Source: Phycisphaera sp.
Lineage (GTDB): Bacteria > Planctomycetota > Phycisphaerae > Phycisphaerales > Phycisphaeraceae
Length of the DNA: 44,077 bases
Assembly (NCBI GenBank): GCA_028285385.1
Contig: JANQPR010000139.1
Span: 1 to 44,077, forward strand
Reading direction: 5' to 3'
Below the pieces are notes generated by a model that saw nothing but the letters and a program-made list of their open reading frames with translations, was not told the origin of the DNA and made no database searches. Shown piece by piece: positions 24,878-34,786 of this stretch; within the stretch, counting starts at the first letter, position 1, and each line of letters begins with the position of its first letter. A program made the position numbers and the translations under genes.

Positions 24878-25654
24878 TCAGGCGACGCGGCCCAGCGTGT
24901 TGATCGCGCGGTCCATCAGGGTGTCGTGGTACTGGATCATCCGCGCGTTGCCGGTGGCGGCCTTGGTCGCGGCGATGAGTTGCATCAGCGTCGAGATCGG
25001 ATCGGCGGCCGACCCCTCGGGCTTGCCGGGGTGCAGCGTCGGGCGGTCGATCGCGTCGACGGCCGTGTCCCGCTTCAAGCCGAACAGGTTGCCGCCGGCC
25101 TTCTCGAGTGCGGTGGCGTCGGCGATTCGAAAGACGCCGAGCCGGGCGACCGGGTTGCCGTCGGCCGTGACGTCGCCGTTGGCCTCGATGCGCAGCGGCG
25201 TGTTCTCGGGCACGTTGATCTCGCGCTCGCCCTCGTCGAGCAGGGGCAGGCCGTTCGCGTTCACGAGCCGGCCCTCATCGCTCACGAAAACCCGGCCGTC
25301 CCGGGTGTACCGCGTCACGTCGTTGCCCTCAGCGTTGTTGTCGCGCACCGCAAAGAACCCGCGCTCGTCTTGGATGTACACGTCCATGAGACGGCCCGTG
25401 TCCTGCACCGGCCCGGCCGTAAAGTTGATCCGTTGCGGCGCCGCCTTCACCCCCCCGCCCAGTTGGTCGAGCAGCTTCCGCGAGACGTTGGAGCGCAGGT
25501 TGTCCTCGACGGACTCAGACGGCCGGGCCTGGACCGCGGCGAGGTCGGGCTTGAACGCGACGGTGTTCACGTTCGCGAGGTTGTTGGCGTAGACGCCCTG
25601 CCGGTAGCGGTTGGTCAGCAGGCCCGACGCGGAGAGGTAGAGGCCGTAGTTCAT
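24878..25654 (-). CDS. flgF: Flagellar rod protein FlgF
   Basis: A 258-residue proximal rod protein. The N-terminus NYGLYLSASGLLTNRYRQG with NNLANVNTVAF is the FlgF/FlgG rod motif. LMDVYIQDERGFFAVRDNN is the FlgF core, and the C-terminus ends ARMIQYHDTLMDRAINTLGR. ATG 25654 has GGAG eight bases upstream and overlaps the stop of a possible 70-codon frame as ATGA. It is the first recognised flagellar gene behind a sigma-54 promoter candidate. Confidence 0.94.
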   Translation of the reverse strand: MNYGLYLSASGLLTNRYRQGVYANNLANVNTVAFKPDLAAVQARPSESVEDNLRSNVSRKLLDQLGGGVKAAPQRINFTAGPVQDTGRLMDVYIQDERGFFAVRDNNAEGNDVTRYTRDGRVFVSDEGRLVNANGLPLLDEGEREINVPENTPLRIEANGDVTADGNPVARLGVFRIADATALEKAGGNLFGLKRDTAVDAIDRPTLHPGKPEGSAADPISTLMQLIAATKAATGNARMIQYHDTLMDRAINTLGRVA

Positions 25655-25863
25655 CGCGGCCGCTCCGGGTGGGTCGGGGCAACCGCGTCGCCGGTGGAGG
25701 CGGCGGCGAGTGTGCGCGGGGTGCCGGCCCGGTGGAGTTGGTGCCTCGCCGCGGCGAGTCCCGCCAAGCCCAAGACGGCCCGCCCCAACGCGGCCGATTC
25801 GGTCGGGGCCGACCCACGTCGGCGGATCAAGTCAAGCCACGGCGTGGAGGTCGGGGAAGCCAA
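25651..25863 (-). CDS. Possible 70-aa protein translationally coupled to flgF
   Basis: A frame from TTG 25863 (GGAGAG eight bases upstream) ends in TGA overlapping the flgF ATG as ATGA. The residues are arginine- and alanine-rich (for example SAALGRAVLGLAGLAAARHQ), with a weakly hydrophobic centre and no known family. Third codon positions are G/C-rich. The frame extends to an ATG at 25923, but that ATG lies upstream of the predicted sigma-54 start. It may instead be untranslated leader. Confidence 0.3.
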   Translation of the reverse strand: MASPTSTPWLDLIRRRGSAPTESAALGRAVLGLAGLAAARHQLHRAGTPRTLAAASTGDAVAPTHPERPR

Positions 25864-25926
25864 TCGAAGCGCTCTCCGGGAACGACGGATGGGTGGCGCG
25901 ACCCGCGCGACACACAACCCCATGCG

Positions 25927-25942
25927 GGCAACCAGGATGCCA
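25927..25942 (-). promoter_or_regulatory. Sigma-54-like promoter of the flgF operon
   Basis: TGGCATC-CTGG-TTGCC on the minus strand. The essential GG and GC pairs are correctly spaced and TGGCA and TTGC match; three weaker consensus positions differ. Predicted start is near 25916, with a leader of about 260 nt to flgF. Confidence 0.6.
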
Positions 25943-25976
25943 GCCTTGATCCGCCCCGACTCAACCTGTCTATATC

Positions 25977-26009
25977 TTCATAAAACATTTTTTTACAGTT
26001 ATTTATGAA
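25977..26009. repeat. Inverted repeat in the A+T-rich island upstream of flgF
   Basis: TTCATAAA and TTTATGAA form a perfect 8-bp inverted repeat with a 17-bp A+T-rich spacer. It lies about 60-95 bp upstream of the predicted sigma-54 start, so it is a candidate enhancer for a flagellar activator. Confidence 0.5.
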
Positions 26010-26160
26010 AACTTCTGATTCACAATCAAAACGAAAATCTAACGAACTGCGCAGGATCAGATTTCCGAGCCGCGCAATCGCTGCCCGAATCCAAGCAATC
26101 CCTAGCGAGAAAAAACCGGCTTAGACCCCGGATTGACATGCATTGATGCCTAACCAGAGG

Positions 26161-26166
26161 TATACT
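26161..26166 (+). promoter_or_regulatory. -10 element TATACT of the small RNA
   Basis: A strong -10 match. TTGACA occurs at 26133-26138 but the spacing is 22 bp, too long for a standard pair, so the -35 is uncertain. Predicted start is about 26172. Confidence 0.5.
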
Positions 26167-26171
26167 AAAAG

Positions 26172-26254
26172 AGTGCTGTCAGGGACAACCCTGACTTGAA
26201 CCTTGCCCCCGGAAGCGTCCGGCGACCCCGTTGTGGGGCGCCGGGCGTTTTTTT
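26172..26254 (+). ncRNA. Candidate small RNA of about 80 nt
   Basis: A short unit with a -10 before it and a strong terminator at its end, and no open reading frame. Hairpin 1 is GTCAGGG-ACAA-CCCTGAC (26178-26195), 7 bp perfect. A single-stranded linker follows. CCGGA-AGCG-TCCGG (26209-26222) can form an alternative hairpin that overlaps the 5' arm of the terminator, so two exclusive folds are possible. The final stem carries seven T. It could be a free small RNA or an attenuator for the ABC ATPase gene starting 130 bp later. No known riboswitch class is recognised. Confidence 0.6.
26216..26254 (+). terminator. Intrinsic terminator of the small RNA
   Basis: CGTCCGGCG-A-CCCC pairs with GGGG-CGCCGGGCG around GTTGT, a 13-pair stem including one G-U and one bulged A, followed by seven T (26248-26254). 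Confidence 0.9.
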
Positions 26255-26383
26255 GTTTCGGTCTTCTAGCGACGAAGCCTGCGTCCCTCTCGCCGATTGG
26301 CACCAAAACTGTATCGGCACGTTGCGCGAAGGGATGCGTCACGCCGGCTACGTTGAGGCCTTGGTCTACGACGAAACCGCGTC

Positions 26384-27259
26384 ATGGCACACAACCAACA
26401 CGCCCATCCCGCCGAGCACCAACGCGACGGGAGTCACGCCAGGGCCGACGCGTTCGCCGTTGATCGGGTCACCGTGCGTCGCGGTGCATGCCTCGTCCTC
26501 GACGGCGTCCGGGCCATTGCGCAACGTGGCGAAGTCGTAGCGTTGCTCGGCCCCAACGGCTGCGGCAAGACCACGCTCTCGCGCTTGCTCACCGGGCACG
26601 CCTTCGCGTCGACCGGGCGCGTCGAGGTGCTCGGCGAGACGATCGGGCGCACGGACATCCGGGCGCTGCGGCGGCGCGTCGCGGTCGTGCACCCCGCGGC
26701 GGACGGCTACGGGCACCACACCGCAGGTGCTGTGATCGACCTGGAACTCAACGCGTTGGACGTCGTGTGCACCGGGTTCTTCGGCAGTGTCGGGCTGTAC
26801 GACCGCCCTGTCGCGACGCAGCGCGGAGCCGCGCAGCGGGCGCTCGAGCGAGTCGGCCTCGGCGGGCGTACGACGCAGCGCGTCGGTTCGATGTCGTCCG
26901 GCGAGCAGCGACGCGTTATGTTGGCGCGGGCGCTCGTGAACGAACCGGAGTTGTTGATCCTCGACGAGCCGACGACGGGGCTGGACGTCGCGGGCCGGGA
27001 ATCACTGCTCGCGACACTCGAGCGGTTACGCGACCAACCGGACCCGCCGACCGTGTTGATGATCACGCACCACGTCGAGGAGCTGTCGCCACGCACCGAC
27101 CGCGTCTGGCTGATGAAGGCCGGCCGGATCGTCGCCGACGGTCCGCCCGCCGAGACGATCACGCCCGAACGGCTGCGTGACGTGTTCGGCTGCCCGGTGT
27201 TCGTGCGCCGGGTGCACGGCCGATGGTGGCTGGAGGTGCTGCCCGAGGCTTGGGTGTAG
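26384..27259 (+). CDS. ABC transporter ATP-binding protein, orphan
   Basis: A 291-residue ATPase. Walker A is GPNGCGKTT, the Q-loop area is unusual (VVHPAADGY), the signature is MSSGEQ instead of LSGGQ, and Walker B is LLILDEPTTGLD. The H-loop is VLMITHHVEE. The overall look is that of ModF/YlmA-type or metal/cofactor-uptake ATPases. The N-terminus is His-rich (AHNQHAHPAEHQRDGSHA), which could bind metal. No permease gene is adjacent, so its partner, if any, is elsewhere; a cytosolic non-transport role is possible. The start ATG 26384 has no clear ribosome-binding site. An internal start beyond the His-rich part cannot be excluded. Confidence 0.85.
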   Translation: MAHNQHAHPAEHQRDGSHARADAFAVDRVTVRRGACLVLDGVRAIAQRGEVVALLGPNGCGKTTLSRLLTGHAFASTGRVEVLGETIGRTDIRALRRRVAVVHPAADGYGHHTAGAVIDLELNALDVVCTGFFGSVGLYDRPVATQRGAAQRALERVGLGGRTTQRVGSMSSGEQRRVMLARALVNEPELLILDEPTTGLDVAGRESLLATLERLRDQPDPPTVLMITHHVEELSPRTDRVWLMKAGRIVADGPPAETITPERLRDVFGCPVFVRRVHGRWWLEVLPEAWV

Positions 27260-27274
27260 AGCAACACCCAAAAA

Positions 27275-27299
27275 GACAACGCCCCGCGGCCACGGGGCG
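27275..27299. terminator. Bidirectional terminator between the ABC ATPase and rpoD
   Basis: CGCCCCG and CGGGGCG form a 7-bp stem (27280-27286 with 27293-27299). The minus strand is followed by TTGTCTTTTT and the plus strand by GCTGCGTCTGTTTT, so it is better suited to rpoD but lies between convergent genes. Confidence 0.6.
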
Positions 27300-27331
27300 C
27301 TGCGTCTGTTTTCAGCTTCTCGGTCGGGTTT

Positions 27332-29164
<1,833 letters not shown>

Positions 29165-29246
29165 GGTCGGTTTCTCGGGGGTGGGGTGCGAGGGGCTGTG
29201 GATTTCGGTACGGGGTCAACGCCGAGCGCCGGCGGTTGGCCGGGGG

Positions 29247-31595
29247 TCAGGCGCGGTCGTTCGGAACCCGGGCGATGCGTTTGGGCGACGGGTGGGCTTT
29301 GCGGTCCTCGAGCAGCGCCTGGAGTTGGGCGAGCCGGTCGGATGCCGCCGGGGGTGCGGGGGTGTCGCCGTCCGCGGGAGGGGGTGAGTCGGTCACCGGT
29401 GCCTCAGAACTTCCAGGATCGTAGGCACGGGGACCGTCGGATTCTTCGTCTTCTCGTTGGGGTGAAGCGGCGTCCTCCTGCGAGTCGGGTTCGGGAATCG
29501 GGGTCGTGCCGGCTTGCGTCGCTTGCTGCTTGACCTGCTGTTTGGCCCGTTGGAAGCGGCGCTCGCGGTCGTGTTCGGTCAGGGCGGCGGCGGATTCGGC
29601 CAAGACACCCATCAACTGGTCACGGGTCGGTTCGTCGCCCAGCCAGGCGGTGAGTTCGGCGTCGGCGGCGGCGAGCACGTCGCCCAGTTCCGGCCGGCCG
29701 AACTCCGCGGTGAGCGTCGTCATCAACCCGGCCAGTGTCACGGGCTGCCCGTCGCACAGCGCGTCGAACAGGAACTGGTACGCCGCGCGGTGCCGGGGGG
29801 TGACGAACTCGGCCGGGGCGATCGCCTCATCCACGCTCCGGCCGTCGGGCAGGGCCTCGTCGAACAGCGTGTTGTCCGTGATCAACGCCGCGATCACCCG
29901 CCGTTCCGCCCGCTCCAGGCCCCGCATCCGCTTGCGGGAACCTTCGCCGAGTCTACCCCCGGAAAAGGCGGAAGCAACGGCAGAATCCGGTGGATTTCCC
30001 GGGTTTAACACGTCGCCGGGGGCACCGTCCGGGAATGCGGCCGCGTAGGCCTCGGCGGCGGCGATGTCGGCCTCGATCGGGGGGCGGTCGCTGTCGGCCG
30101 AGCCCGCGTCCGGGTAACCGGGGGAGGTTGCGCTGCCGGGGGGAGTTGGCGAAGCCGCGGCCCGTGACGCGGTGTTCCGCGTGCGGGGGAGGTAGCTGTC
30201 GAGGAGGCGTTCGACATCGGGCAACGGCAGCTTCACGAGGTCGGCGAGGCGTTGCACGATGAACGGCCGGCGCACCGTCGACGCCTTGGCCAGCCCTGCG
30301 TCGACGACCCGGCGGGCGAACGCCTCGATCAGCCGCTGCCGCCCGGTGACGGTGTCGGACGCTTCCAGGCTCGCCGCCAGTTGGTCGAACTGCCAAGCCA
30401 ACGCATCTTGCGCCGAGGCCACCACTTCGTTCCAGCCGTCGAGCCCATGCTCGCGCAGCAGCTCATCCGGGTCGGCCCCGCTCGGGATGGTGGCGAGGAA
30501 CACGTCGAGGTCGGCGGTGAGAAAAATCTCGATGGCGCGGTCCGCGGCGCGTTGGCCGGCGGCGTCGCCGTCCATGACGAGCACGATCTTCTCGGCGAAG
30601 CGCTTGAGCACCTTGGCGTGGTCGAACGTCAGCGCGGTGCCGAGCGCGGCGACGACGTTGGTCGCTCCGTGCTGGTGGCAGGCGATGACGTCGGTGTAGC
30701 CCTCGACCATCACGGCGGTCTTGGAGTCGATGACCGCCTTCTTCGCCAGGTGCAGCCCGTAAAGCGTGGCCGACTTGTGGAACACGGCCGACTCGGGGCT
30801 GTTGAGGTACTTGGGCTCGTCCTCTTCGTTGAGCCGACGCCCGCCGAACGCGACCGGCCGACCGAGTTGGTCGCAGATCGGGAACACCAGACGGTGGCGG
30901 AGCAGGTCGAAGCAGTTGCTGGGGTTGACGGGTGAATCCTGCGGGTTGAGGTCGTCGTCGTTCGCCGCGGTTTCGACGGGTGTTTCTCGCCTCTCGATCT
31001 TCCGCGGCTTGATCAACCCGGCCTTGACGAACGCGCCGACGTCCCAGCCCTTGTGCCCGACCATGGTCGCCAGGCCGTCCCACCGGTCGGGCGCGACGCC
31101 GAGTTGGAAGCGCTCGATCATCTCGTCGGCCACGCCCCGACGGTGCAGGTAGTCGCGCGCTTCGGCCCCGTGCTGCTCGTGCCGCAGCATCGCCTCGAAG
31201 AACCCGAGCGTCTGCCGGTTTGCCTCGCTCAGCCGTTCCCGCAGCGACGGGCCTTGCGGCTTCTCGTCCTCGCCGGGCCTGCTTCCGCCCTGCGGCTTCC
31301 ACGGCGTGAGCTGGATCCCCGCCCGGTCCGCGAGGTACCGCAGCGCCTCGGGGAACGTCATCTTGTGGTACCGCATCACAAAGTCGAACACCGACCCGCC
31401 CGCGCCGCAGGGGAAGCACTTGAAGATCTGCTTCGCGGGGACCACGGCCATCGACGGCTTTTTGTCGTCGTGGAACGGGCACAGCCCGACAAACTCCCGG
31501 CCCTTGGGTTTCAGGGCCACGTGTTCACCGATGACCTCCACGATGTCCGTGGCGGTGAGCACCTTGTCGCGGTCCTGGTTGTCGCGGAAGGCCAT
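29247..31595 (-). CDS. dnaG: DNA primase
   Basis: A 782-residue replication primase that lays RNA primers and works with the DnaB helicase. The CHC2 zinc domain has C39, H42, C60 and C63 (GLCPFHDD, FKCFPCGAGG). The TOPRIM core contains AVMVEGYTDVIA and the catalytic IVLVMDGDAAGQRAAD. It is about 200 residues longer than the E. coli enzyme; the extra length is a low-complexity linker (around residues 470-560) and a Pro/Asp-rich C-terminal region. ATG 31595 begins exactly at the family N-terminus. It lies in the classic dnaG-rpoD macromolecular synthesis order. Confidence 0.96.
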   Translation of the reverse strand: MAFRDNQDRDKVLTATDIVEVIGEHVALKPKGREFVGLCPFHDDKKPSMAVVPAKQIFKCFPCGAGGSVFDFVMRYHKMTFPEALRYLADRAGIQLTPWKPQGGSRPGEDEKPQGPSLRERLSEANRQTLGFFEAMLRHEQHGAEARDYLHRRGVADEMIERFQLGVAPDRWDGLATMVGHKGWDVGAFVKAGLIKPRKIERRETPVETAANDDDLNPQDSPVNPSNCFDLLRHRLVFPICDQLGRPVAFGGRRLNEEDEPKYLNSPESAVFHKSATLYGLHLAKKAVIDSKTAVMVEGYTDVIACHQHGATNVVAALGTALTFDHAKVLKRFAEKIVLVMDGDAAGQRAADRAIEIFLTADLDVFLATIPSGADPDELLREHGLDGWNEVVASAQDALAWQFDQLAASLEASDTVTGRQRLIEAFARRVVDAGLAKASTVRRPFIVQRLADLVKLPLPDVERLLDSYLPRTRNTASRAAASPTPPGSATSPGYPDAGSADSDRPPIEADIAAAEAYAAAFPDGAPGDVLNPGNPPDSAVASAFSGGRLGEGSRKRMRGLERAERRVIAALITDNTLFDEALPDGRSVDEAIAPAEFVTPRHRAAYQFLFDALCDGQPVTLAGLMTTLTAEFGRPELGDVLAAADAELTAWLGDEPTRDQLMGVLAESAAALTEHDRERRFQRAKQQVKQQATQAGTTPIPEPDSQEDAASPQREDEESDGPRAYDPGSSEAPVTDSPPPADGDTPAPPAASDRLAQLQALLEDRKAHPSPKRIARVPNDRA

Positions 31596-31929
31596 AGTCG
31601 GCTTCGCTGCGGATCAGCACGGCACGCCGTCTCGTGTTGGTTCAGCCACACGTCGCCGAAGCGCAGCGGGAAACAACTGGAGCCGTGTTCCGTGTCCTGA
31701 GGTTCGTCGCTGCGGGCGGGGACGCGCGTCGGGCCGGGGTCGCTGGGCCGGCCTCACCGACGGGTCCGCCTCGCGGAGAGATTCCCTGCGGAGCGGGTTC
31801 GTCCGTGACTCCCCGGAAGAGTCTGGTGCTTTCTCCACACCCGGCCGTGGTCCGTCCCGGCCGCCTCACCCGTTTCCCTGATTGTCCTCGTTCAATCGTA
31901 GCGCGGCCAAATCGGCCGCGGAGTCGGTT
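31596..31929. other. Gap between rpmB and dnaG
   Basis: I see no gene in these 334 bp. On the minus strand GCGGCC-GATTT-GGCCGC (31905-31921) is a perfect hairpin just after rpmB without a T-run. Downstream of it TTGGCC and GACAAT at 18-bp spacing could be a weak dnaG promoter. Neither is certain. Confidence 0.4.
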
Positions 31930-32196
31930 TCACGCCGCGTCGGGCCGGTAGGCATACTTCCGCTTCAGCGGCTTGGTGATCAGGCCCATCTTGATCGCCT
32001 TGGTCGACGCCTTGACCCGTTTGACGCTGCCGTTCTCGTCGACGGTGGTCACGGTCTGGATGTTGGGCTTGAAGGTGCGTTTGGTCTTGCCCGTGACCTT
32101 GGTGCCGACGCCGCCGAGGTATTTCTTCTTACCGCGGAGGGTGTAAGTGTTGCCGGTGGTGGTCTTCTTGCCGGTGAAGTCGCAGACGCGGGGCAT
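31930..32196 (-). CDS. rpmB: 50S ribosomal protein L28
   Basis: An 88-residue basic ribosomal protein. The N-terminus PRVCDFTGKKTTTGNTYTL matches bL28, and KTKRTFKPNIQTV plus VKASTKAIKMGLI complete the family pattern. It retains Cys5 but not a full four-Cys zinc site. ATG 32196 is preceded by GAGGTG and a good promoter 85 nt upstream. Confidence 0.95.
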   Translation of the reverse strand: MPRVCDFTGKKTTTGNTYTLRGKKKYLGGVGTKVTGKTKRTFKPNIQTVTTVDENGSVKRVKASTKAIKMGLITKPLKRKYAYRPDAA

Positions 32197-32288
32197 GGGG
32201 CACCTCGGGGGTCATTGCGCTGGGCCAATGCTGGAGCGGTATTCGGTCGCGTAACGGGCCTTGCCCGGGCCGTCACACCGAGCCACTC

Positions 32289-32317
32289 ATTGTAGGAATC
32301 GCCTGCTTCGGCTGCAA
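32289..32317 (-). promoter_or_regulatory. Promoter of rpmB
   Basis: TTGCAG and a perfect TACAAT separated by 17 bp on the minus strand, the best sigma-70 promoter seen in the window. Predicted start is near 32282. Confidence 0.75.
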
Positions 32318-32339
32318 ACCCCGTGTCCAGCCCCGCGTT

Positions 32340-33731
32340 TCACGGGCCCCAGGGCGTGTCCCGATCCCACCGGCGGACGAACTCGGCCAACCGGACGGCC
32401 TCGGGGGCGTCGATGTCGCTGGGCCCGATCTGAAACGGATCGGCCGTGACGTCGCTGGCGAGGTCGGGCTCGGGGGCGACCGGCCGGGGGGCGATGTCGA
32501 CATCCGTGAACCGCCGGGACCAGGGCAGGTTGACCGTGTGCGTCGCCGAGCGGACGCCGACGCCGTGGTCGATGTTCTCGAACACCGCGAGGTTGTCGTC
32601 GCCGGCGCGGTCCCGACCACCGAGCGACGCCGACAGCGACCGGCCCTGCATGTGGCCCGGCGTCTCGACTCCGGCGGCTTCAAGCAGCGTCGGCGCCGTG
32701 TCTACCAGCGACGCAACCGTCCCGCTCACCCGCCCCGCTTCGACGCCCGGCCCGGCCACCACCAGCGGGACCCGGATCGCTTCTTCGTTGGGGCTCGCCT
32801 TGCCCATCCGCCCGTGGCTGGCGAGGTTCTCGCCATGGTCGGAAGTGAACACGATCAGCGTGTCGTCCAACCGCCCCGCCGCCTCGAGCGCCGCGACCAC
32901 GCGGCCCAGCGCGTCGTCCACCCAACTCGTCAGCCCGTAGTACAGCCGGTGCAACTCGATCAGGTCGCAACCCTCGGGCAAGGTCGTGCAGTACGGCAGC
33001 CGGTCACGGTAGTAGCGGTAGTCCCAGAGGTACGTCAGGAACGTGTCGGTGGTCGTCGCTTCGTCGCCGATGGATCGCACGTTGTCCCGCGGCACGACGT
33101 CGTCCCGCGTGTACATGTCCAGGTATTCCTGGGGCGCATCCAGCAAAGGCATGTGCGGCGGGCCCAGGTTCAGGTACACGAAGCGCGGCCGATCGTCGGC
33201 GTGGTCGGTGAGCGCGGCAATCGCTTCGTCGACTTCGTGGTCCAGCCCGAACCCATCGGGGACGTACACCGGCCCGCCGTCTCGTACGTACCACTGGGCC
33301 GAGTTCGCGTGCTGGTGCGCGGGGATGACGTAGTAGTCGAAGCCCAGCACGCCCGGCCAAGCCTCGACGTGCCACTTGCCCACGGCGTGCGTCCGGTAGC
33401 CGGCATCACGCAGCGCCTCCGGCAGCGTCCGCGATCGGCAGTGCTCCCGCCCCGGCCGCGGCCACTGCGGCATGATCCAGCCGCCCTCCTTGGGGTGCCA
33501 AGCCGTGTTGAGCAGGTACCCGTTGCACGTCCGCGCGTACTGGCCGGACAGCACGACCGACCGGGCCGGCATGCACACCGGGCAGTTGCTCACCGCCACG
33601 TCGAAGCGTGTGCCGCGTCGCGCGAGCGCGTCGATGTTCGGCGTGCGAAGCGTCCGGTGCCCGTAGCAGCCGACCTCGAACGCCCGCAGCTCGTCACACA
33701 TCAGGAACAGCAGATTCGGGCGTCGCGGCAT
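32340..33731 (-). CDS. Sulfatase 2 (S1 family, formylglycine type)
   Basis: A 463-residue sulfatase. The N-terminus RPNLLFLMCDELR holds the first metal ligands. C53-M-P-A-R57 is the formylglycine motif in its C-x-P-A-R form. The lysine/histidine block is GKWHVEAWPG and the second metal block is FTSDHGENLASHGRMGK. No signal peptide is visible. The layout parallels sulfatase 1, with the modifiable Cys at the same residue number, so the two are paralogues. TAGTCT lies six bases before ATG 33731 (leaderless pattern). The substrate is not known. Confidence 0.92.
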   Translation of the reverse strand: MPRRPNLLFLMCDELRAFEVGCYGHRTLRTPNIDALARRGTRFDVAVSNCPVCMPARSVVLSGQYARTCNGYLLNTAWHPKEGGWIMPQWPRPGREHCRSRTLPEALRDAGYRTHAVGKWHVEAWPGVLGFDYYVIPAHQHANSAQWYVRDGGPVYVPDGFGLDHEVDEAIAALTDHADDRPRFVYLNLGPPHMPLLDAPQEYLDMYTRDDVVPRDNVRSIGDEATTTDTFLTYLWDYRYYRDRLPYCTTLPEGCDLIELHRLYYGLTSWVDDALGRVVAALEAAGRLDDTLIVFTSDHGENLASHGRMGKASPNEEAIRVPLVVAGPGVEAGRVSGTVASLVDTAPTLLEAAGVETPGHMQGRSLSASLGGRDRAGDDNLAVFENIDHGVGVRSATHTVNLPWSRRFTDVDIAPRPVAPEPDLASDVTADPFQIGPSDIDAPEAVRLAEFVRRWDRDTPWGP

Positions 33732-33737
33732 CCCCGC

Positions 33738-33743
33738 AGACTA
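33738..33743 (-). promoter_or_regulatory. -10 element TAGTCT, leaderless start of sulfatase 2
   Basis: TAGTCT on the minus strand, six bases before ATG 33731. No ribosome-binding site is present. Confidence 0.5.
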
Positions 33744-33771
33744 GCGGAACCCGGCGGGGCAAAACGCGACG

Positions 33772-34746
33772 TCACGGCGTCCGCGCCGGTCGCGGCTCAA
33801 GCCCGAAGTTCTCCAGCACCGACTCGCCGTCGACACGGTTCTGCGACCAGTACGGCTCCCGGCTCACACCCACCAACACCGCGTCGTAGCCGTCGTCCCG
33901 GCTCATCCGGATCACGCGGTGCGGCGACGCCGCCTCGACCAGGAAGAGGTACTTCTGCTGCGAGCCGTCCGCACGGCGGATCACCGCGCGCTTCTTGACC
34001 ACAGACACCTCGCCCAACACGACGTTCTTCACGTCGTGCGGCTCGGGCATCACGCTCAGCGTCGCCTCGTCCCACGTCACCGGGACGTGCATCAGCCGGC
34101 TCACCGCCGCCGACCGGTACACCGGCAGCGTCACCGACTGACCGGGCTCCACGGCGGGCCCCGCCAGACCGCGCGCCCAAAGGAAGAGCGCATCCTCGGC
34201 GATGAACGCGGCGTGGCCGTCGAGCGTCGCGTTCTCGTCGGCCTCGGTCTCGAAGTAGCTCCGGCTCTCGTGCGCGACGCGGTCCCTGAAGAACAACGCC
34301 TGTTGCCAGACGTGGCCGCACCACTCCTGGCTTGTGAACGTCAGCTTGACCGGCACCCCGGCGGGCAACCCCTCGACCGGCTCGGTCGTCACGAACACCG
34401 ACGACATCAGGTTGTAGTCGTACACCCCCGTAGGGAAGTCTTCGACAAGATTGAGCTTGACGACGTTGAACGAGTGGTCGTCGGCGCGGTCGGCCTTGAC
34501 GCGCGGGTTCCAGCGGAAGGGCTCGGTCACCGTGATCGCCACGGCCGTGCCCTTGCGGCCCTGCCCATACCGGGGGTAGACCAGGTCGTAGCTGGCCATC
34601 TCGGCCTTGCCGTCGTACCACACGTCGCCGAACGACTCCCCGTAGTCCGGCGCAACCCACTGCGCATCCACGCGTAGCGGCAGCCATGCCGAAACGACTA
34701 CCGCAACACCCACAAATACCGACCAAGCAACTCGATCTGTTTTCAT
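33772..34746 (-). CDS. Exported protein of unknown function, 324 aa
   Basis: A Sec signal peptide (VAWSVFVGVAVVVSAWLPLR, cleavage near VDA-QW) precedes a soluble beta-rich protein. Distinctive blocks are YDGKAEMASYDLVYPRYGQG, VVKLNLVEDFPTGVYDYNLM, KLTFTSQEWCGHVWQQALF and FLWARGLAGPAVEPGQSVTL. I believe proteins with these blocks form a conserved but uncharacterised family in several phyla; I cannot name it. It probably works in the periplasm. TACGAT lies six bases before ATG 34746, so it appears leaderless. Confidence 0.85.
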   Translation of the reverse strand: MKTDRVAWSVFVGVAVVVSAWLPLRVDAQWVAPDYGESFGDVWYDGKAEMASYDLVYPRYGQGRKGTAVAITVTEPFRWNPRVKADRADDHSFNVVKLNLVEDFPTGVYDYNLMSSVFVTTEPVEGLPAGVPVKLTFTSQEWCGHVWQQALFFRDRVAHESRSYFETEADENATLDGHAAFIAEDALFLWARGLAGPAVEPGQSVTLPVYRSAAVSRLMHVPVTWDEATLSVMPEPHDVKNVVLGEVSVVKKRAVIRRADGSQQKYLFLVEAASPHRVIRMSRDDGYDAVLVGVSREPYWSQNRVDGESVLENFGLEPRPARTP

Positions 34747-34752
34747 AGCGTT

Positions 34753-34758
34753 ATCGTA
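34753..34758 (-). promoter_or_regulatory. -10 element TACGAT, leaderless start of the exported protein
   Basis: TACGAT on the minus strand followed by AACGCT and ATG 34746. Confidence 0.55.
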
Positions 34759-34786
34759 GGACGCAACGAATCGGCTCGTCCCGCGG

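Larger units (their letters stand above)
25655..26383. other. Divergent regulatory region between flgF and the ABC ATPase
   Basis: A 729-bp space. From the flgF side it holds the possible 70-codon frame, a sigma-54-like promoter, and an A+T-rich island (about 25970-26060) with a long inverted repeat. The plus strand then has a promoter and a compact small RNA with its own terminator. The last 130 bp before the ABC gene hold nothing I can support. The A+T richness contrasts sharply with the rest of the window and suits bending or protein binding. Confidence 0.7.

Noticed and set aside
26133..26166. TTGACA paired with TATACT as a standard sigma-70 promoter of the small RNA
   Set aside because: The spacing is 22 bp, too long; only the -10 is retained as evidence.
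26296..26311. TGGCACC-AAAA-CTGTA before the ABC gene as a sigma-54 promoter
   Set aside because: The -12 GC is GT and the TTG is CTG; this essential element is not conserved.
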